NCBI GenBank assembly: GCA_002633005.1
Contig: NMRA01000020.1
Coordinates: 1,248,935 to 1,312,934 of the forward strand
From: Phoronis australis
Lineage: Eukaryota; Phoronida; Phoronidae
Direction: 5' to 3'
Length of the DNA stretch: 64,000 nt
Part shown: piece after piece, positions 57,306 through 64,000 of the stretch
Layout: each line of letters begins with the position of its first letter
Position numbering within the stretch: the first letter of the stretch is position 1
Translations under genes and position numbers: made by a program
The notes under the pieces: generated by a model
The model's database searches: none
Told to the model about the DNA's origin: nothing
Seen by the model: the letters and a program-made list of their open reading frames with translations, nothing else

Positions 57306-58797
57306 CATAACGCAGTGACTGGAAAAAACCTTTTCAAATTATTGTAGATAAGCCAGTGGAGCAAGAGACCTCTGAAGTCACTGTCAAGTCCTCACCACAG
57401 TTCCATGTTATTACCCATTGATAACTTTTAGGAATTAAGACTGTAGCATGTGTAAGGTTTTAAGTGTTAGGCCTACTGTGGTGATGCACCACAATACCTG
57501 ACCAGAAATATTGTATCAGTTCAATTCAAACAAGAAGCGAACACTCATTTTGCCTCACAACATAACCTTCTGTTACATAGACACAGGATCTCTTGTTTTA
57601 TGCAGACATTTCTTGTTCTTGTCACTCAAGAGTGGACTAACCTTGACCCTTAATCACATAAACTCAATAATTTTTATCCATCTTAAGAACAGTTTGTACA
57701 GCTAACTTTGCTCAACTTAGCCTAACCTGTGATATAGTCATTCATATCATTTCGTGGCAACGCCACATTTATTAAGTACATTGCTTCAATCTGATGAAAA
57801 AGGAACAGCGCGTGTTGTAGCAAATCAGCGATAGATGGCGCTAGATATAGTAAGTTCCCTGTAATGGCTGCCGATTTCACGATGCGCGTGGCTAAAGTGG
57901 ACCGAGTTCGGAATAGCGTACTTATACACTAGAGTAATTGAGGGTCGTGAAAAGGATTTGTACGGATATCCAGATGTCTGGGGAATGCAACGATACCAAA
58001 ATCATTCATTTAGACCAAAATTTAGTGGATTTATTTGGAATAAGTTAGGGTCCATTATCTCTGACTAGTAGACACCGCCAGGACTGGGTCGGCAGCTGGC
58101 ACACTTGTGTGCACCCTGCTGGTCGTTAGTGCTATTTGAAGGTAACACATTATGGTCCCTAGCTTTATTTTGGCGCTAACCATCTGTAGGCCTACAACTA
58201 GCTGTGTTATCCGTAAGTTTCATCTCAGATTGTTGCTTGTTTGATCATTGCTTTGTAACTTACAGACTAGTTGAAGTTCTAGTTGTCTACACTGTTGTCT
58301 ACACCTGATACGGAATTGACTGTTCTGAATCCAGAAAACTCAAAGAAATGACTCACCCTTTTTGTACTCTTATTTCCCTATCGCAACTTTTTGGATTAAA
58401 ACATTCTCTTCCGTTTGAGCCTAAACAGACAACTAAACACTGTCAACTAAACACTGACAACTAAATCAGCAAAATATCCACGCAAACTACCGCCAACAGG
58501 TGGCGCTGCCCGTACCGTTTACACACGTGATTTGTAATGACACACCACAAATACGAGGGGCCATAGACGCCTTATACTATGTCTATGCGAGGAGCTTTGT
58601 TATTGCATAGCATAGGTATCATGCATGTGTATATTCGTTAGAGCACACCTGCGTATGTTTTAATAAAGTCTCAGGCGTCTAAACCGTTGTTGAGATGAAA
58701 TTAATTAACATTGCGATTGTGATGAACTCGGCTCGACTCGGTGCGGCCGAATGCTAGCTCAGTACAGGGCCAGCCACTGAGACCGACTTTGTGGGAA
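57306..58797. other. Intergenic, nothing recognised
   Basis: No exon or repeat boundary recognised. The first exon of transporter gene 2 could lie here but is not identifiable by sequence alone. Confidence 0.35.
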
Positions 58798-59040
58798 ATG
58801 CGCGCACCCAGGGGGGCTCGCCCCCCATTTGACGAAGTGGGCAAAAAGGTCCCGGCCTCAGGGAAACAAAAACTCCGAAAAAGTAGAAAACGAGACAAAA
58901 GTCCACTAAAAAGGCAGGAACCTACCAAAATTCAGCACTAATTAACGCACAATTCATTTGCCGGTACCTCGTGAATCTTAATAAAAGTACACATTCTCAA
59001 AAATTCGAGCCCCCCGTTTTTTAGGCTGGGTGCGCGCATG
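58798..59040 (+). mobile_element. MITE family A, most complete copy
   Basis: 243 bp with inverted termini ATGCGCGCACCCA and TGGGTGCGCGCAT. A GGAA directly precedes the left terminus and directly follows the right one, a possible 4-bp target duplication. The interior holds TGGGCAAAAAGGTCC, AAACGAGACAAAAGTCCAC, CTACCAAAATTC and ACATTCTCAAAAATTCGAG. It serves as the reference for the other copies. Confidence 0.85.
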
Positions 59041-59343
59041 GAAGGGTGGTTTATTGAAAAGACGGTAGGTTTCAATACGCAATAGTTGTAACTCGTGATG
59101 TCAAGTAAAGAAAAGTGCAGAACTAAACAGCGCGGCAGCTTGCCTAGAACAGGAGTCGAAACTACCGGTATCTTCTTTACTGGTAAAATAAATGCTAGTG
59201 TCTGACGCAGACACTTAGGCCTACTTTATGAAAACAATAATGCTTTAAGTGAGCCCTTATCACCAACGTGACTGAGGGCGTAAGTTGTGCCTAAAATTAA
59301 TATACTGTGCAAATTACGTATGTAATTAACGACGTAAATTAAT

Positions 59344-59411
59344 TATTCAAGAGGAAATTAACGTTTAACGGTGCAAGTATTCAAGAGGAAATTAAATTTT
59401 AATGGTGTAAA
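59344..59411 (+). repeat. Two-copy 34-bp tandem repeat
   Basis: TATTCAAGAGGAAATTAA recurs 34 bases later, followed each time by an AACGG/AATGG-TG block. Confidence 0.7.
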
Positions 59412-60508
59412 TAAGTTTATGTCGCACATAATTAATTTCACGCCATTAAATGCCAATTTGCGCCCCAAATAATAAAGTTAAGTCATGAATCAATTGAGGC
59501 CTTAATGTGAATTATCTTACGCACGTAATTTACGCGCGTAACGTCCAACCATTTGGCCAACATAGGAAGTTGCCCGATTTCGCCTCTCCGCGAAAACGTT
59601 GCAGAACCACTGCTGGACCGACTACTGCATAACCGCCGGGCCAAGCGCAAACCAGCAGACAAAGCTCCTCCGCGGATACTGCTGGGTGTGGTTCCATGGG
59701 CACTTTTCAATGGAGCAACTGTGCGGATGTATTTTATGGGCCCATATTTCTGTCAACCGTCTGGGCGTCCGGCTGCTTTATCTCCCAAAAATCTTGAAGT
59801 AGGCTTAGAGAAGCATGGAACGCGAAAGCTCGTCAAAAATATCTTTTAAACAATTCCTCACGAAATTTCCATCTCGCAACGTCTGCTACAGAGTCGTTCA
59901 GTTTCCTCCGTAAGGAGAGAAAAAAATCACAACATTCACGAATTTGAAGTAAGCGTTAAGGAAAAACTCTGTAGTCACCACAGAGTTTCTAATCTCCCTC
60001 CCACTTATGATAAATGTGCTCATGCGCTCACAGTCATTCGACAAACAGCTGACTGGCAAGTCTGGATATTAACGGCAGATTGTCATGTTTGCTCGCACTC
60101 CAAATCCGAGGTCGACAGCTCAGTATGAGGCAAGCCAGTGAAGTAAGCGATTTCCCCAAAAGAATTGCAAGTGCATTATAGAATATATTTGAATATTGCT
60201 GTATACCTTTATAACTAATTTTAAACAGCTAGGATTTACAGCAATTGTTTCTTAATGGGACTGATCGCTGCTTCAAGTCGCCATTGCTTTTTTACATCAA
60301 AGATCAAATGTAACATTTTCATTATAAGGGAAATGGGCTTCGTCTATGTCTTGCCATTACAAATAAGGAGACGTGCTTTGCCTTGTGGGAGAAAAATCGA
60401 CGAAGTGGCGACCCGTTGAAAGATCGTTATTATGAAATTTGAAACTAAAATAAAAATGCATTGACATTAACAGAAATTCAGACTTCTTACGAGCAAAGCG
60501 TAAAAATA
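59412..60508. other. Intergenic, nothing recognised
   Basis: A GC-richer frame at 59553-59849 on the plus strand has no motif. Nothing else supportable. Confidence 0.35.
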
Positions 60509-60665
60509 CCTGGGCCAGTTGCATAAAAGTTATACGCCGTATACCAACAATGACGCCGCATTATCACGCGTCACGGTGTTATTGTTGAACAATGCACCTG
60601 ACGTCATGCAACAATCAAACTTATCCAGCGGATAACTTTTGAAGCTTTATGCGACTCAGCCCAGG
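60509..60665. mobile_element. 157-bp MITE with GTTGCATAAA-type termini
   Basis: The left end is CCTGGGCCAGTTGCATAAAA then GTTATACGC. The right end, reversed, is CCTGGGCTGAGTCGCATAAA, then AAAAGTTATCCGC a few bases on. Terminal inverted repeats of about 35 bp flank a short centre. No protein coded. Confidence 0.75.
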
Positions 60666-63600
60666 TGAACAAGTTGAATTCTGTCTCAGTGGCAGACAGC
60701 TACTTTTATTGATGTAATTTACTCTGTTTTTTGGGTTCCTGTCCTATTTAATGAGAATTTGGGATGTGTTCGTATGACGAGTTTCGGACCGTTTCGACAA
60801 CATGGGTGCCTTATTGTGGCAATTTTATTTTTTATGCTTGCCTTTGTATCTTCGGATTATTCGTTGGATAACTAATTGAACAAATCCTTATTACCAAGAA
60901 AATACGAAATTTTTGCCTAAAACGTGGAAACCTGTGACAGACTTGGCCGCAAAGACTGTCAGTGTATGGTGACCTCAACGCAGTCAAGTCGCCCTTAGGA
61001 AAAAGTTCAAAGATTTTCGAAGAGTAAAAATCGTGCCAAGCGTTTGTAGACAATGAATGGGAACACACATCTTTGTGGAACTAGTAAAAGAAACTAGTCA
61101 AATTATCCGATTTTGTTTTCATAATAATGTCATAGTCACTTGCCATGGGTCGGCCACTCAGATGATCAAAAGTGACCTTCCCAAATGATTCCTCTGAGCA
61201 ATATTTGCCTTTTGAATAGCAAAACTTGGTTGGAGTTGATAAGAAAACAGACACAAACTTTGTTAACGCTGTTTAAATTAGTTAATATTTTGGACGCCTA
61301 GGTCCTGTCTTGGAACTTGAAACGTGATATCCTGTGCAGCAGTAGCGGCCTGATCCGCGAAGCGCTCGTTATACCGAGCCATAGGGGACCCTGAAGATTT
61401 TTTACGTATTTGTAATCTTGACAACTTTAAGGGTTTTTAGTATGCAAATTAAGGCCGCAATTATGCACTTTTTGTTCATAATTTCATTATCAAGCACATT
61501 GTAGGTTGACTATTGTGATGATTCACTATGTTTCTAAAATCAGTAAGTACATGTACACTGAGGCTAGTTTGCAAGTGGATTAATAGACCATCAATCATAA
61601 TTTTGATTTTGAAGTCCACTTGTGCCCATAGGTGGGTCACCAAGCATCACGGATAAATTAAGTTAACATTTGCACCCACGTTTCTGTGGCCAATCAGTTA
61701 AATTAATTAAATGAGACCAATTTCCATTCCATTCTGTTGTATGCCAAATTTGCATAATGGCCACCATTATTCAAAATCGTTGTGGTATTTTCACATGTTT
61801 TTGTGGTCAACGAATCTAATGAGCTCAGTTTGCATGTTATTACATCATTTGCGTGCATAATAAAGGTCGACATAATTTATTTCGAATATTCCCAGTAACA
61901 GATACAATTAATTACGGAGAATTCACGTGAATCAAATAATTTCATTTAATTACAAAGTGTCGTCGAATCATTAATTCACTCTAGTTTTTCTACAGAGGAC
62001 ACTGTTCAACTAATAATTACTTAGCATCATATTATCAAGGGGTGGAAGACACTATCCACTTAAGCCCTACCGAACCCGTGGTACAAATCCCCAGATTCGT
62101 ACCCCTGAACTCCACACAGGCACCGAAAATGTTCCATACACGATAAGCACGATTATCCGAAAACGGTTGCCGTGGAAGCTAGTGGAAATAAAATCGTAAC
62201 CTGGTTCTTTAAAACTACATTAAACGTACACAATAGAGTAAATTAAATGAGACGCGATTTACACGTTCTTGTACACCAGTAATTCTTAATTGAAAAAGCA
62301 GATACGCATGGCTTCATAAATGGTGAGCCGTAATTACCACCAGTACCAGCAAAATAATTTTAAAATCCAGTAAAGGTTTGTCATAACTGTGGGTATGCAC
62401 ATTCGTCACTGAGCAAGGCAAGGTCGTTAGCAGTCGATAAACCAATCCGTTACAAAGGTGTATTGGCTAGGTCGGTAGCACTAGTACATGCATAGAGTGG
62501 TCACAAGGTTTTGTGGACGGAATAGTGTGTTCTTGGATTAGTTGTTGGAGTAAATCTTGCATCCTTACCAGATATTGTTACAAAACACTACCATTTGTTT
62601 ACATGTGTTACAATTGGATATGACATCTGCAAAAATTCCTGGTTGTTTTATTGTATATACAGTAGTAATACGTCATCTAAGTTTCTTTTAAAAACAGTCA
62701 AGTGGAAATTGTTCGATGGCTAAAATTTGAGAAAAAGCATCAAATAACTTGGCATCTTCCTGAAATGATCATTTTGCCCTCTGCCGTTTCCAAATCCCAC
62801 TGCCTTTCATTGCTCTTAGAGTTTAGCTACATAAAGTGCACTTTTTACAGAATTTGTAAATTGTAGAATACTGTTACCTTTTGATTTTAGTACTTTGTTT
62901 AGAACTCAGAATTTGGCAATTACGCTGTCTCTGAGCATAATTTCACGTTGTGGTTTAGAAGTATTTGCATATGCCTCTTATGTAAATAAAATCACTCGTT
63001 CACAAATTCGCAGTGTACTAGATTGAAAAAGTGACAATTTTGGGAAAGGGGCACACTCTATTTTAGTTCTATTGATCTTCACCTGTATTCTGTCATTTCT
63101 ACGGTCAAACCCAGCTCAGTTTTAGCCAGTCAACACTTATAAATAAATTTGATAGTACATGGCTTGTCGACAGAACCTCAAGAAAAATAGCGACTGGACT
63201 TAGTCAGAAGAAAGATTATGGCTTTAAATTTGAATAAGGGCCCATTGCCATTTACTCGGGATTGCTACATTTTTCTGTGTTCTAAGAAAATGCATTTTTC
63301 TTCCCCCTCATGATTTTTGAATAAACACGGACTTGACGCTCTATGTTTAATGCGAAAAGGCTTATATAAAATAAGGGCATGGGCATCTTTGACAAAATTC
63401 ACGAGGAGTTAAACTTGCCAGTGCAAATATTGACCAAGTTAAAGAAATATTCACACCAATCAAAAGTGGCTTAACCGGACGAAGGTATACAGGAATTAGC
63501 TCTTTGTATAATTATGACCTTGCTTTTCATTGGCTAGTGTACACATATGTTGATCAATGATAGTGAAGAGTACTTAATGACATTAGATGGCCTATTTAGC

Positions 63601-63775
63601 TACCACGTATGTTCGCACCCAGGTAATGAAGAGTAGTCCCAACTTAACATTTAAAACTTTGCTATTTCTCAATCGTTGTGTTGGCAAGTTCTCAAACAGT
63701 GATCGGTCACAATTTTAGATAATTGTAACGTGTGGTTTGTTTCTAACATGACTTTGGCTTCAACACGTTTTGTCA
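60666..63775. other. Intergenic, nothing recognised
   Basis: About 3.1 kb of AT-rich sequence without exon, RNA gene or repeat boundary that I can support. Confidence 0.4.
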
Positions 63776-64000
63776 TCATCTGTCTGACGATTGTTGGTGG
63801 TGTTGCTGTTGGTATTTCATCCAAATCCAACAAAATGCCTGTTCAGCTTCAGTGGCTATGTCGCGTAGCAGAGCCTTCTTTCCTGACACGGAGACGCCAA
63901 GACACCTCGCCATGGTAATGACCGAACTGGCCGGAAAACCCCGGCAGCCGACCTCCACAGGAAAACTCCAACATCCCCAGCCGTTAACATGACAGTCATT
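63776..64000 (-). mobile_element. LINE ORF2 C-terminal end, continues beyond the window
   Basis: The minus-strand frame runs from the window edge with VEVGCRGFPASS, then LGVSVSGKKALLRDIATEAE, FCWIW and a stop at 63776. (V/I)EVGCRGF followed by (A/S)S-x(4)-L-x-x-LG and an AAE-x(5-6)-W-(L/I)-W end is a signature of the last segment of a non-LTR retrotransposon protein common in aquatic animals. The bulk of the element would lie to the right of the window. Confidence 0.75.

Noticed and set aside
59553-59849. 98-codon plus-strand frame
   Set aside because: GC-richer than the surroundings but without motif, splice sites or conserved partner in the window.

Overview
This is eukaryotic, animal-type DNA: AT-rich, with long introns bounded by GT/AG, AATAAA signals, a tRNA-derived SINE, several decayed LINE retrotransposons, miniature inverted-repeat elements and minisatellites. 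The gene content (two SLC46-type transporters, a secreted PAN-like plus tectonin lectin, a modular cysteine-rich secreted protein) points to a marine invertebrate. A deuterostome such as an amphioxus or acorn worm would fit, but the species is a guess. No bacterial operon, rRNA or CRISPR array was seen.

Four protein genes can be supported. (1) A plus-strand SLC46/PCFT-like transporter in four exons (7769-16031, predicted 468 aa). (2) A minus-strand gene (30832-19724, incomplete at both ends), of which four phase 1-1 exons were found: one proline-rich exon of 130 codons, then three exons of 66-67 codons that each encode the same six-cysteine module. (3) A minus-strand intronless tectonin-repeat protein with signal peptide (40705-39590, 371 aa). 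(4) A minus-strand SLC46 paralogue (55852-50281, predicted 461 aa) with the same intron phases and identical lengths for its two middle exons. The two transporters point toward each other, about 34 kb apart at their 3' ends.

Between and inside these genes the window is mostly repeats and dead elements. 0-6 kb: MITEs, a 5'-truncated LINE with a perfect 10-bp target duplication, and a diverged direct repeat. 8-16 kb (transporter introns): two LINE fragments, one lying in a minisatellite. 16-31 kb: two copies of a tRNA-derived SINE, a 1.2-kb element flanked by TTAA, and microsatellites. 32-38 kb: a dispersed repeat carrying a small ORF, nested palindromes, a Penelope/LINE remnant and a hAT-like element with a poly-C run. 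42-47 kb: a LINE abutting a frameshifted family-B DNA polymerase, a 23-bp minisatellite, a broken THAP zinc finger, and the second copy of the dispersed repeat. 53-61 kb: an intronic hairpin, a 450-bp foldback element and more MITEs. The right edge holds the 3' end of another LINE.

No complete new multi-gene system was found. The strongest unexplained items are the six-cysteine module gene, the dispersed repeat with its conserved small ORF, the foldback element and the intronic hairpin. All family names are pattern recognition from the sequence; no search was run.
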